Notes: generated by a model from the sequence alone, not told the origin. 64,000 bases of DNA from Nepenthes gracilis (GCA_033239525.1 BSYO01000010.1:13732042-13796041); one strand, 5' to 3'. Counted from the stretch's first letter, positions 48,261 through 60,625 are shown. Made by a program: numbers and translations.

Positions 48261-51200
48261 CAGAATCGAATGGCTAGAAATCATATCACATGTGCAATAT
48301 ATCAGAAATCAAATAAGTACCATAAATAGATATCTTAAAGTTTGGATCAAAATGTAGATTTAAAGCCAATTGTATGAGATATGCCAAATCCCCTATCATA
48401 TAGGCAGATTGATATACGAGCATATATATAGTCTAGATGCTCAACAGGGTTTTATAAAATAATAAAACCCTCTAAAATCACTAAAGTCAAACAAAACTCC
48501 CAAATCGATCGATAGTTTATATATGTATGTACAGAATAAACAAATGATTGTATACAAATAACATACATATAAATAAAATATCCAAATAGTAATCAAAACA
48601 TATTAAATTCTAAATCAGACTAATGATAGCGGCTATAAATACTTGTCTTAATTTTATACCAAATAGATTTGCTAAAAAGATACTCTATGGTACCCAAACC
48701 ACACACTTCTCTCTCCTCTTTATGCATGCCCCTTCTCTCTCTTCCTCTTTCTCTCTCCTACCTTATTGTTCCTCGACCTATCTCTCTCTTTTTCCCTGCG
48801 TGCTTCTGGTTTCCCTTTGTTGACGGAGGTCCCAACCCGAATGACGGTGTCAGCCACAGCGGTTGCAACCCTGTGACAACGATTGCGACATATGCAAACA
48901 CCATCAGTGACTCTCTCTCTACCACGTCTTATCTATACAATCCACCAACATTTCAGTCAATTGCCTCAAAATTGATATATGAAAACACAAAATCGGTATC
49001 CACAATAAAAAAAGAAGAATTTACTTACCTCAATTTCATATACTTCTTTCGACGACAGCAACGATAGTGATGGCTCCTATGTCCGGCTCGCGTCCCTTTC
49101 CCACTTACACCACCAAAGAAAATGAATGATAAATTACAGAGAGGTCTTTGTTGGCTTCCGATCCTAGCCTTGACTCCTCCAATGGTGGCGGTGGCGGCTC
49201 CTCCTCCCTCTCATCTTTTTTTCTTCTTCCCCTCTCTCAATTTTCTTCTTTCTTTCCCTTTTCTTTCCCTCTTATTTTGCCTGATGCCCACCGCCTTCCT
49301 ATTTATTTTATTTTTTTCAATTATTATTATTACTGTTATTGCTATTACATTTTTTTATTCCCCTTTTTCTTTTATGTTACAACCAGCTCCTGACAGATGC
49401 GCCTTGGGTGTAAGCCCACTAACATTAGGCATTCAGACACCTTTCAGGTGCATTTTTTACACCAATCTGCTAATCTGAATATCCTTTAAAATTTTACAAT
49501 ATATATATCAATTACTTCTAAATTATCTAAAATAAATCAAACAAAAATTCTAGATATTACATTAAGTTATTATATGATAAGTAATAGGAATAATTTAAAA
49601 GAAAACTCTGCAATTTATGAAAAAATTAAAGATTATTTTTCCAAGATGAGAAAATATAAATAATTATTCATATTTGTGTAGAGTTTTTTTCCTTCGTTAT
49701 TCATGAACTATTATAAAAAATTAGTAATGATATATTATAATATATCTTAATATATTATAATAGCAATCGAGATTTAAACTTATCATCCGTAAAATAAAAA
49801 CGATATTCAGTATTATCTATAGGGTTATATGTATAATAGCCAACTTATAAACTAGCCCTTAGTCCATAAGAACTAGCATAAATTAATCATGGTTTTCGTG
49901 ATATATTGTAGATTAAGAGCTAGTAGAAGAAAATTGAAACCCTTATATAATTACCGTGGAATTTTATGATCTGATTTCTAAAATTTTGATTATTATCCTT
50001 CTAATATAATTCAATGTAAGAAGTATATTTAATTACAAAAAAATTATATGTCTTACTAAGTATTTAACTTACTATTACTTTTGTTCATACTGACCCCCTT
50101 TAGATTAATCAGTTCATACACTTGCAGGTAGAAGATAACATTGGAAAGATGGTTTTAGGATGTAAACATAAGATGTAGATATTTTGATGTTGTGTTGTTG
50201 TCTCAAATAGTAACTTTAGAATATTTATTTTTTATTCTGATTAAATGATTTTTGGAATTAATTTAGTTTCTATAATATATAGTCAATGAGGTAGTTGGAT
50301 TGCTGTTACCTTATATAGTTATTTTGTTTGTGTTGATTTTATATAGATTTATCTCATTACGTATGTTTTGTTGTCATAATATAATCATTTTTGGAGTAAC
50401 TTTTGGATGTAATATTTAGGGTGCTACGATGTAATTATTAATATATGATTTTAGAGTTACGTCTGGTGCTGGCAAAACTTTTTGGATTTAAAAAATTTCA
50501 TTGATCTCAATTGATTCTTTAAGATGTTTAAATTAAGATAATAATCAGTTAAATTGATTAGTAATTAAATCAACATAATTATTAAATTTATTAATAATTA
50601 AGATCAATACAATAATTAAATCAATATAATAATTAGATTAATTGATTAAAATAGAATATTACCGTTAAATAGTTTTAAGCCCGGCATGGTAACAGGACAC
50701 AAAAATATAATTTTTAATTTATATTTAAATTATTTAACAATGATAATCTTTAAATTATCATTTAACTTTATTTTATAACTTGTTATTATTAAAAATAATG
50801 TATTATTGGTAACTATTTTATAGTATTGCCAATTACATGCATAGACCATGTTATAAAAGTTAAGTATTAATAGATTTAGATTTAAATAACTAATTTTATG
50901 ATGTTAAATTTTAATTCAAATTTAATCATTCAATGTAATAAGTTCTAGTCAAATACACTAAACTCTGCTTCTAATAAAGTCATAGTTAATAATTTGACAC
51001 CAAATACAAATAATATATTATAAAGACAATAGACATATATTATTTTATATAAAATATTATAATATATTTTCTATGATTTTTTTATAAATGTGATATTTTT
51101 GCTGACTTTTGATAATTATTAGTCATATTATTATCAAGTGAGATGGATTGGTATGTTTATTATTAAAATATAATAAATAAATTTATCAAATAATTTTTAA

Positions 51201-54200
51201 TTAATAATTTTTATTATATATAAGATAATAAAGAATTTATAAATAATTATTTATAGATATTAAAATTTTAGAATATTTATATTTTTAATAAAAAAACATA
51301 TTTTTAAAAAAATTATTAAATTTAAAAATATATATATTTTTAACAAAACTATATTTTTAATTAAACAGTACGTTCGAACCATCCCCATCAAATTTTGCTG
51401 AGTGGCTACCGATGAAAACGACACCGATGTGATACTTCCATGTCAGTTTGGTTGGCTTTATGTACAATTAATATTTTAATAAAATAATTTTAAAAAATAA
51501 TTAATTTGAATTTTTATTAAAAGATTGGCTAATATTATAAAAATAAATAAATTATAATATTTAATAGATTTTTAATTTTAATTTATTATATAGATTAAAA
51601 AATTAATTAATTTTTTTATTTGGTCAAATTAGAGTCGATTCAATTTTCATCTATTTGAACAACTTCATCGGATTATCATCCAATGTCCATTGTTAACCTT
51701 TCTATTTTAAGTAAATACTATTTTTTATTATTTTTTAAAAATAAAAAAATGAGAGGCGTTGGATGGGGATCCAACGACTATAGTACGGAGTCGTACGGGT
51801 GCCATTCGGATTTGCATTGTAGCACCCCTACTCTCATGGCTTGCTGTATATGAAATAAGGTATGAGCAGATACACAAAATAATATTTGATATATATCGGC
51901 ACCTGCCCTCAATACAGATATTTTTTGTTTAGATAATAAATTCACAGCATTTTTTATCTCATGTTCCAATATGTGGATTAAATTTGCTTCCAACCTCGAT
52001 ACATTTGCGTGATATACTAAGAACATATACTAATATTGATATTTACACCCATATTGTGATACAATATATTCTAATGCCTTGTGTTTGAAATAAGAGGCTT
52101 TGGATTTGTTTATTGAGGATATTTCCATGGTATACACTCAATCTTCTGTGGTATACGCTCAATTGTGGGGTGAAAAATGAATCTATGTTCAAAAATTAAA
52201 ATAAGAAAAAAATAAAATTTTCTTCTTATTTCTCCATCTAATCAAAAGACCCATTGAATAGAAGCAAAAACAAATCACTTTGTTATTGGTTATTCTATTG
52301 TTGTTGATCGGTTTAACCCGAATATACACAACTTGACATAATAGAATAAAATTTGAACTCTCAACAACCGTAAATCACAAAAATTATAAGTACATGGAAC
52401 CATATAATGCATGACATTTTAATATGAATTTTTTTTAATTAAAGAAAAATCGTAAGACAAACTCAAAATAAATTTATTATAAAAGTATTAGTTAGAAAAA
52501 CGTTTTTTGAAATCTCTTCATTGCAATCCTGAATGTAGAATGGTTAAATATAACTCTTTAAATATGTTTAGTAATCTACAAGAGAAATATAATAAGAAAT
52601 AAGAATAATCAGACGAAAATATATTTTTAGAAATCAGCTTTAGAATGACATACCCGATCTTGATGAAGAACGAAATTCAAATCGAATATCAACCAAATGT
52701 CGAATATCTTCATCTTCTCATTTATCTCTTTGTGCGGCACTCCTTATGTGAAAATAATTTTAAAATTTTTTTAAAATCGCGTTTGCACGATTTTATAATT
52801 TCAACCTCGCTTGAGCGCTCAACAAGCATAACTCGAATACAAATAATACTAGCATTGGTGCTCAGCGCAGTATCTTGGCAAACAAATTGGAATCAACACT
52901 CGAGCTCAACTTAAGCGAAAATCGAGTGCACTAACTCAGCTTTGTCTTCTTGCCACTCGTCACACTCTAATCTTCACAAGAATATTTCGTAATCTTTTGA
53001 TGACAGTCTGTTTATTATAACATTTATAAAGAAATGATTAAAATTTAATAATCATTTGATATATTAATTAGACAAATTGAGATGACAATAAAATTTTGTC
53101 TTAATTACTGACTATGACCTAAGCTATGTAATTAATAAGGTGGTTGGCAAGACGTTATACATACCAAGAAAAGTGAAAGTACTGGAGGAGATTTTTTTTT
53201 TTAATGAAAAAAAAGCCACCATTTATGATGCTTACGTCGATGATATTTGGTCCTCAATTGACAAGAGGTTCAAATATCGTTTCATTCTCATGGAATAACA
53301 TAATAAGAAGCCAAAATTTTAACAAATAATTTAGGGTCGTTTGAAGTGGATGAATATGTTAATTTCATGTCGTTGCAACTAAGTTTAATTTTTGATGTAA
53401 AGGGCATTTGTCAAATTAATGTATAAATATGAATAAGTTTTTATTTCTAAATGAATTTGCTAATAGTAGTTACCCTCACTTTTTTAATAATTTTTTACTA
53501 AAATATAATATTTTTAGTAATGCTGAGGAAGGATTTTATCCAATAAATTAAAAGTCATTGATTTTCACTAAATATTATGTGCCTCAAGCTCAAATAAAGA
53601 AAATATTAAACTAAAAAGGCCACTCGATCATAGTACATTTAGGTAGGGTAATAACATCTAATCCTACATCTATTAATGACACTGAAGAAGCTTGATTGTT
53701 ATAAGAGATCGAGGGGATTGGATAACGGCTAGAGGAATCTAAAATGAAGTATTCACATTTGTTCGGGATATAATATATGTAATTTGATGACAACATTCTT
53801 TTAAAGGAAAGTGAAAAAGCACGTTTCGGTGCTTACGTGTGTCGACCCCGTTACAAGTATAGCGGAAGCAATAAAATAAATTAATTAAATTAAATATCCG
53901 ATACACGTAAGGGATCTTTAACTCTAGATGTAAACGGAATCAATAAGCATGCATAACATATATATAATAATGAACAACAATAATAAAGACCCGATTTTTA
54001 GTGACGAAGTGAAAACTCGATACCCACGGTATCGAGAAAAGCACTCCGGGCTTCAACGGCCAGGGAAGCAATGCACTATGAAAATCAACTTACAGCCCGG
54101 ATGGTAACGACGTGCTAACCTAACCGACTTACTCCCGACACGTGATCGCTACCAAAGAACTCCTTGGATTTGCCCACAGCAACGGAACCGGACACCTTCC

Positions 54201-55079
54201 GGTCTTCAAGCCACTCTTCCCTCTTGTGCCACTTGAATTGCCAATCACGAACGAGTCTCCTTGTGACGACCCGACTTTTATTACCATCAAAAGCCGTCGT
54301 CAAATCCAAAGTTCTTATAACTAAGAGATGAAAAGGGTGAACATAAAAATTTTTCTTTTCTTTATTCAAACCTGAGATGCATTCTAAAGATTAATAATTT
54401 CATAAATCCCAAAATATTACTGAAACAATCTAACATTCATAAGCAACGGAATTAACATTACAGATTTCCTCAAAACAAAATAAACAAAACTCCAAAAATC
54501 TGCTCCAGCAAGCTTAAACTTTCAGCTACACCATAGGACTCTACTCAACTTCGTCCTCCATAAGCTTGTCATCTGAAAATTTACAAGAATGAGCTTACAA
54601 AGCCCAGCAGGATACTCACATGCAGAAAACACAAGCATACATATAATCAAATTATAGATCATAATATAGCATAATAAAAATCATCATATCTTGTCTTCAT
54701 CAAAATCATTCGGAGTTCATATCATCTTTAGGGACCGGACGGGAGCGGACAACATCGAGGACGGGTTGTGTGCTACCCCACAACCAAAGCCGTATCCCCT
54801 CATTATGCTCCCCGGGGCGGGAGGTAATGCCTTTAACCCGGCATACGAGGCCATAGTCCATAGTTTTGTGCCACCAAAAGGTCCCCTCCCGAGGCCCAGG
54901 AGGCATCCTCGAGTGTCACTCCAATATCCTTCATCCATCTTTAACAGCAAGCTTATTGGAAACTTGGTTCTTGGTTCGTGTTCTTTGTTGGCCATATATC
55001 ATAGTTCAAAAGTCGGAAGAGTTCCACTTGCTGTCCATAATCCATGTGTTTTCATATAGCCTTGTTCTTTGCTTCATTC

Positions 55080-56090
55080 ATTGAAGTTCATATCATTAGA
55101 AGTTCTTTTCTTTCGAAACCGAAGTCCATTTTTAAACTTGAAGGTCTTTAAATCAGGAGTCAAAAATCAAAGTCCTTTATTCTTGTTTTCAGAGTACTTT
55201 TCTTTACGAAGGGCGAGCTCTTTTTTCTTCCTCAAGCGGAGTACTTTTTCTTATTAAAACCGGAGTGCTTTTCCTTTCAAATGGACGGAGTGCCTTTCTT
55301 ATCAAAATCGGAGTACTTTTCTTTTCAAAGGGATGGAGGCCTTTTCTTAAAACGACGGAGGTCTTTTTCTTTAAACGGACGGAGTGCTTTGAATGGCGGA
55401 GCTCTTTTCAAAAGATGGAGTTCTTTGAGTAAGGCAGTTTCAAAAGCCAAGCTCTTTCTTCAATCGAAAGCCGTAGTCAAAATTCGAAGTTCTTTTAAAG
55501 CCGAAGTTGTTTTTCCTCAAGGCCGGAGTTCTTTTCAAAATAAAAGGACGGAGTACTGCAAAGGACGGAGTTCTTTTTCTAAAAGAACGGAGTGTTTTTC
55601 ATCAAATTCTGGAGTTTTTTTCTAAACATCAGGACGTAGTGTTTTTCATCAAATTTCGGAGTTCTTTTTCAAACAGCAGGACGGAGTTCCAAAAGCCGAA
55701 GTCCTTTTATCAAAGCCGGAGTTCCTTTCTGAAATCCAAAGTTCATAAGAAAACAGAGTTTTTAATTCATAAAAGACGGAGTTCATTTATTATCATCGTG
55801 AGTCCGAGCTCTTTCTTTTAAAAAGGGACAGAGTGATTTCTTTTCAAAAGACGGGAACGCTTTTCATTCAAAATCCGAGGTCATAATTCGAGTTTTACTT
55901 TCTTATAAAATCCAAGCTCTAAAATACGGAATTTATAACCGAGTTCAATTTAAAACAAAGGAACGGAGCACTTTTAAAGATGTAAAGGCCGGAGTTCTCT
56001 TTTTCTACAAATGGTTTGAGTTCTTTTTTAAATGTAAGGACGGACTACTTTTCATAATGGGACGGAGTACATAAAAAGACCGAAGTTCCC
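55080..56090. repeat. Degenerate short-repeat array in the nested LTR (GGAGTTCTTTT type)
   Basis: Variants of GACGGAGTTCTTTTTC recur about every 25-45 bases with irregular spacers. It has drifted too far to give one period. All reading frames here (for example 55281-55821) come from the repeat. Confidence 0.8.
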
Positions 56091-56490
56091 TAAATCATGT
56101 TTGGTAAGGATGCCAAGGTCCTTTATTGTTAAATTCGAGAGATCGGTTTGTGATGAAACAAGGATTAATAGTAGAAATTCATATTTCATCATAAAGCCTA
56201 CAATTTCTTTCTGTAAACATGCATTGGGCAAAATTCATAATCATTGGCAAAGAATCATAAATAAATCCAACATCATGCATAACAGAATTTCCTTTAAACA
56301 TGCCTTTCAGTGTGAACAGCAAAAGCATACTTATACAGAATTTCATATAATTTTATAGCAACATAAATAAAACATGAATTTTATAAATACGGGTGAGTAT
56401 CTTGCCTGAATTCTTTTCTTACGTTGCCTTAGCCTTTGATTTCTTTCTCTACTAGGAGCTTCTAGTGGTGTCTTTTTCTACTGATCTTAA

Positions 56491-56507
56491 GCATTTATTT
56501 ATAGGCC
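56491..56507 (-). promoter_or_regulatory. TATA box of nested solo LTR
   Basis: The minus strand reads GGCCTATAAATAAATGC, upstream of a purine-rich leader and the donor-like box. Confidence 0.55.
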
Positions 56508-56689
56508 CTGGGTTAGGTGGCCTTTATTTATGACTTCACATTTTTCCAAGTTTGTTATTTATGGCTTTGTATTTCCAAAACCTTGGAATTAGCTAGATTA
56601 TTTATGATTTTCATTTTCCAACAAGTTTCGAGAATAGATAAATCATTCATTGTCGTATCTTCCCAATGTCTCAAGTTATCACTCCGGCT

Positions 56690-57290
56690 CCTTCACTTTC
56701 TTGAACAACCTTTGATTTCACAACTGCTTCAGGGCTGGACTGACTTTTTATGGGAATCCGGAGTGCATTTTAATTATAATTGCTGGAGTTCTTAATTCCG
56801 AAAGAATCTGGACTTCTTTTCTTCAATGTAATCCGGACTTCTATTCAATACGGAAATTCCGGAGTTGTTCTTTACCAAGGGACATCCGAACTTCTTTTTA
56901 CTTTGGAAATCCGAACTTCATTTTTACTGCGAAAATCCGGACTTCATTTTCACTGCGGAAATCCGGACTTCATTTTCACTGCGAAAATCCGGACTTCATT
57001 TTCATCCATAACATCCGGACTACAATTTCATCAATGAAATCCGGACTTCTTATTCCGGGCTTCTTAAGGCCGAACTTGATTCCATCTTAAGTCGATGTAT
57101 CTTTCTTCTTTCATTTTTCGGTCAACTTGACCGGATTTGATGATGTAAATTTTCCCTTGTTATCCAGACTTCCTTTTACCAAGGGAAGTCCGGACTTCTT
57201 TTCTCCTAGAAAATCCGGACTTGATTTTGGGTTTGGATTTTGTTCGAAGTCGGACCTCTTTGTAGTTCAAAAGCGGAACTCCTTTTCGTT
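56690..57290. repeat. Degenerate array of 26-27-bp units (ATCCGGACTTC type)
   Basis: The clearest run is 56905-57020, with four units of AATCCGGACTTCATTTTCAC plus a short spacer. Weaker units extend on both sides. Confidence 0.85.
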
Positions 57291-57974
57291 AAGCAGGGCC
57301 AAAGTTGATAAACCCATTTGATTTTTGTCTTAGGGCAACCTCATTATAATTTTCGGTCAACTAGAGTTGACCGGACCCGATGACTAATTTTCTAGGTTTT
57401 GAAATTTGGGTCGTTACACTCCTTCTTCACGAACCAACGTCTCCAACGCAGGTAGAGTGATGGAAGTTTGAATAGAAAAAGAAGAAGAAGAAATAGTGAG
57501 AAAACTCTTTAAAAAATGGAGTACAAAGATATGTTTTTGAGTTTTTTCAAGAGAAGCTAAATCAATTGAAGCATGGAGGCTTTCTTCTCAAATTGGGGGC
57601 TTAAATAATCTGACAGAGAGCTTATGGCGTCCTTGGGGTTTCAAAAATATAAGCCAATATTTATAGAGGAGTCAAAAATCACGTTTAAAATTATGCCCGT
57701 TGGGCCGCCGCTCGAGCGGGCAGGGAGCGAGCAGCGAGCGACCCCCATTCTGGGATTTCGGCTCGAGCGGCCATCGAGCATGAAGCGAGCGGGGAAGGTT
57801 CTGGTTTTTAGGCTCGAGCCGCTAGCGGGCACCAGGCGAGCGGGCGGCCTTTGGGTGGGCTCGAGCGTGTGGAGGACGGACCGAATGAACTTTAACCTGA
57901 CAACCCTCAACCCGACATCAAAACAATGATACATATGGTCACGGAATATGTCAATAAGACAAATGTCTCTAACA

Positions 57975-57990
57975 ATCTCCCTCTTTGGCA
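57975..57990 (-). other. Polypurine tract of the Copia element
   Basis: The minus strand reads TGCCAAAGAGGGAGAT directly before TGTTAGAG of the 3' LTR, the classic Copia PPT arrangement. Confidence 0.85.
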
Positions 57991-58351
57991 ATTCCGTGAC
58001 AAAACTCAGAAAATAAATAAATACAAGTGAATCACGGGTTCAGATACCACCGAGATAGAACCCGCGTACATGAAAAACCTACGCCTAGTGATACAAAAGA
58101 GATACATAAAAAAATGTAAATATTTATGGAGAGCTGCTGAGGCGATGTGATGAAAATCTGCTAGACTGCTTGTATAACTTTAGGTTCCTGATCAAGTAAG
58201 GTTAGTACCAACAACCAAAATGTAGGCAATAATTGATACATCATGCAGTACTAAAATGCAATAGAGAGAGTAGATACGTGCATAGAAAGTCAATAGATAA
58301 CATCAATAGCAAATAAATGAATAGCACGTCTACAGAGAACATAAACAGTAA
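57991..58351. other. Downstream untranslated part of the Copia element
   Basis: No ORF. Lies between the PPT and the PPT-like repeats; contains nothing recognised. Confidence 0.6.
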
Positions 58352-58447
58352 AACTCCCCCTAACAAAAAGAAGTACATCAAATCGAACTCCCCCTAACAA
58401 AAAGAAGTACATCAAATCGAACTCCCCCTAACAAAAGAAGTACATCG
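58352..58447. repeat. 34-bp tandem repeat with PPT-like cores, 2.8 units
   Basis: Units start at 58352, 58386 and 58420 with AACTCCCCCTAACAAAAAGA. On the minus strand each gives TTAGGGGGAGTT, a PPT-like core. Two further cores follow at about 58456-58466 (TAGGGGGAGC) and 58491-58503 (AAAGGGGGAGATC). Confidence 0.93.
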
Positions 58448-58529
58448 CGCCTAAGCTCCCCCTATCAGTATGCACCAAAAAGAAACCACGATCTCCCCCT
58501 TTTTGTCACGAAGAGCCAAAGAGAGGGGA

Positions 58530-59746
58530 TCACTCAGAATCGCCGGGAGGTGGAGTGCTATAATGTCGCCGCCAACGTTGATACGCAGCCTCCTGAGTGT
58601 CCAACCGCTGATCCAAACGATCAAAACGAGCAAGTGACGCAACCTCCTGAGTGTCCAACCGCTGATCCAAACGATCAAAACGAGCAAGTATTTGGGATTG
58701 CGACGCAAGAATCCGCTCTTGTGAAGAATACATACGCTCAAAACGGTCGGAAAGGCGATAGATCTGACCCATCAGAGCGGCTGAGGAGGAGGTAGAGTGT
58801 CGATGCCAAGTAGATGGTCCAGGAGCCGAGGGGTCAGGAAAGGAGGATGCAGAGCCAGAGGGGCCTTCGTCCGGCTGAGGAGGAGGCACAGAAGGGAGAG
58901 GCTCATCGAACAACTCCTCGGGATCGATAGCAAAGCGACGGACATGTGACCGACTCTGGGCAAAAGTGGTGGAGGTGATGGGGCTTTTGAGCGGTAGGCG
59001 AGGATAGTCCGTGAATTGGTGACCGAGCCCAGCAAGGAGTCGCTGAATGAGGCACCCAAAAGGTAGATTTGCCTCTTACCGGCCGGAGAAGTTTGCAATA
59101 ATATGAGTGATAAAATGGGAGGGTAAATTAATAGGTTGACCACTCAACAAAGCATACAGAAACAGTGCCTTCGCCTCGAAAAGCGAGGAGAAGTGGGAGA
59201 CCGAGAACAGGTTCGTGAGCACGATACAGCTCACGACCAGGCGCCGAGAGGAGATGTAGAAGGTCGGGAATGCTTTGCCATTCCACTCTAGAGGGGCACC
59301 ATGAAGGAAGGTGGCAATCTCATTAAACGTAGGCCGGGTTTGCGCCGAAGAGTAAGGATAGGTGGGATTGGCCACCTGAGGGATATAAAAAATGCGGGCA
59401 ATGATATCAGCCATAATGTACAGTTGTGCCCCACGCACGAAAGTAGAAAAGGAACGAGCAGTGATCGCATGAATATTGGAATAAAATTCTTGAACAAGGA
59501 TGAGCGACGGAGCAATCAAACCTGTGATGACTGATACCCAACCACGGTCAATGAAAAGAGACGAGATGGAAGGGTCGACAGAGTCAAGGCGGACTTCTCG
59601 TTCGAGGGAAAGTTGCCGACTAGACATGCGGGTTTGAAAAAGAGTCTCTGCCTCGCGACTAATAAAGCGATCAGGAGCGGAGATCCACTCGGTCGAGTAC
59701 GTTTGCCACTCGACTTGCGTGACAAGGATTTGCGAGGAGCCGACAT
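58530..59746 (-). pseudogene. Putative plant transposon protein domain ORF (Transposase_32-like) replacing pol
   Basis: The start ATG at 59744-59746 follows directly after a TTTTTTTTCAG acceptor: MSAPRKSLSRKSSGKR. One frameshift between about 59700 and 59690 leads into the long frame RFISREAETLFQTRMSSRQL. Then come LVQEFYSNIHAITARSF, FVRGAQLYIMADIIARIF, a Pro/Tyr-rich stretch, and FEAKALFLYALLSGQPI. An in-frame TAA at 59076 follows NFSGR, but the frame resumes with ANLPFGCLIQRLLAGLG and ends in a Ser/Pro-rich tail with an 18-residue repeat (RFDRLDQRLDTQEVASL) and TPPPGDSE. The layout (EFY...N, VRG, hydrophobic C-half) matches the plant family I remember as Transposase_32 (PF20167), common in pol-less retroelements and of unknown function. 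The frameshift and stop make it a pseudogene. Confidence 0.7.
58589..58689. repeat. 54-bp in-frame tandem repeat in the ORF
   Basis: Units begin at 58589 and 58643 with CCTCCTGAGTGTCCAACCGC, coding 18 residues per unit on the minus strand. Because 54 is a multiple of 3 the frame is kept, which suggests expansion while the ORF was still coding. Confidence 0.93.
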
Positions 59747-60331
59747 CTGAAAAAAAATTGAACACCACAATGTAACGATAAAAGGGTGGAAATAATATAT
59801 ATATATATATATATATAAACAAATAAATATATATATGTAAATATATATATATATTTATTTATTAATGTATGTGGGAAGTTTGGGGCACGTGACTGCCGTG
59901 CACGTGACCGTCGAGACAAACACCGGGAACAGTGCTCCACAGCTGGCGGCTGGAGCTGTTCACAGCGACGGCGGCAAGAAGGGAAAACAGAGCGATGCAA
60001 GATGCACACCAGTGGCCACCGGAGCACCACCTCCGGCACCCACAACACCGGCTGATTGGGACAGCACTGAGGAGCACAACACGAGGCTAGGCCGGAGATG
60101 TGGGAGCAAAACGGCAGAGCTGCCATGAACTGCCGTGGGTAAGGAACCAAATCACAGATCCAGGGACAACGAACCAAATCCATACAAGAACCGGTGGATT
60201 TGAAGGGAGGAGGAGGCAAATCGAGATCCGGGAAGACAGCCACCCAAAAAGGAGGCAAATTTCGCAGCCGACACCATTAAGAACGGTGGCGGTCACGAAA
60301 ACGAAATCGAGAAGGAGGTGGAGGAAATTAC
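59747..60331 (-). other. Predicted leader intron of the extra Copia ORF (585 bp)
   Basis: On the minus strand the donor is CTCAAG|GTAATT and the acceptor TTTTTTTTCAG|ATG, placing the ATG as the first codon of the second exon. The interior is T-rich near its 3' end with a (TA)n run at 59796-59816. The preceding exon (60332 to about 60480) has short pyrimidine runs like a plant 5' leader. Inference only. Confidence 0.45.
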
Positions 60332-60625
60332 CTTGAGAAACGCCCGAAATCGGTGAAGAAGGAGTGTGGATTTGGTCAATAAGGGTGGAGAGGAAGAGGA
60401 AAGGGACGGCCGACGCAGCAGAAGAGAAAAGCTTCGAGGGTTTGTGTGCTGCGCGCTGGCTGCTTGCTCGAGATAAAGGCAGGCAGCGGCCGCTCGACCC
60501 CAAGGCGAGCGAGCGGAGAAAACCGGGCGAGCGAGCGGAGAAAACCGACCCATTTTCCCTTTTTTTGTATTTTTTTTATTTTTTTAAAATTTTTATTTTT
60601 ATTTTTATTTTCTCTTGTTTAGAAT
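60332..60625. other. Junction and leader region upstream of the extra ORF
   Basis: Between the end of gag (about 60685) and the leader intron. AT-rich run at 60556-60625, then two copies of a GCTCGCTCGCC... phrase (60500-60550) and GGTCGAGCGGCCGCTGCC (60480-60500), resembling the GCTCGAGCGG repeats of this element's own LTR. This is where protease, integrase, RT and RNase H should start. Confidence 0.5.

Larger units (their letters stand above)
46427..53811. repeat. Large repeat, copy III, plus second p/q block
   Basis: 46427-48512 aligns with copy I from 19383; 48520-51655 aligns with the leader and middle blocks; 51660-53811 aligns with 44137-46290. It lacks the 21426-23564 segment and the final block of copies I and II. 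Non-coding. It is cut at 53811 by the Copia element and resumes at 63604. Confidence 0.8.
54262..57418 (-). mobile_element. Nested solo LTR, Tekay-like, 3.16 kb
   Basis: On the minus strand it starts TGTAACGACCC and ends GGGTCGTCACA. The ends are nearly inverted copies of each other. The flanking 5-mers CTCCT (54257-54261 and 57419-57423) are identical, and the intact right Copia LTR shows the empty site GAGTCTCCTTCTTCATGAACC at about 63004-63024. A minus-strand TATA box (GGGCCTATAAATAAATGC) is at 56490-56508, and a donor-like box CAGGCAAGATAC at about 56396-56407. Non-coding. Much of the interior consists of degenerate short repeats (55080-56090 and 56690-57290). Orientation is inferred from TATA and leader order. 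Confidence 0.92.
53812..57974 (-). repeat. 3' LTR of the Copia element, split by a nested solo LTR
   Basis: 53812-54261 and 57424-57974 together align with 62564-63603, apart from one deleted stretch (63308-63345 in the right LTR has no counterpart near 57712). A minus-strand TATA box (CCTCTATAAATATTG) is at 57655-57669, with a cluster of GCTCGAGCGG-type repeats upstream (57705-57870). Confidence 0.9.

Noticed and set aside
55281..55821. Reading frames of 104-114 codons rich in Ser/Phe/Lys
   Set aside because: They come from the GGAGTTCTTTT-type repeats in the nested solo LTR; no domain and no support from the other LTR landmarks.
54262..57418. Near-inverted ends (TGTAACGACCC / GGGTCGTCACA) suggested a DNA transposon such as a Mutator-like element
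   Set aside because: The target-site duplication is 5 bp, the ends are TG...CA, and a TATA box with LTR-like leader is present. Mutator-like elements make 9-11-bp duplications. A solo LTR fits better.
59862..60503. Frames such as 60087-60503 and 59671-60258 on the minus strand upstream of the extra Copia ORF
   Set aside because: They overlap each other and fall in the predicted leader and intron. The splice-site reading that ends at the ATG explains the region better. A separate small protein cannot be excluded.
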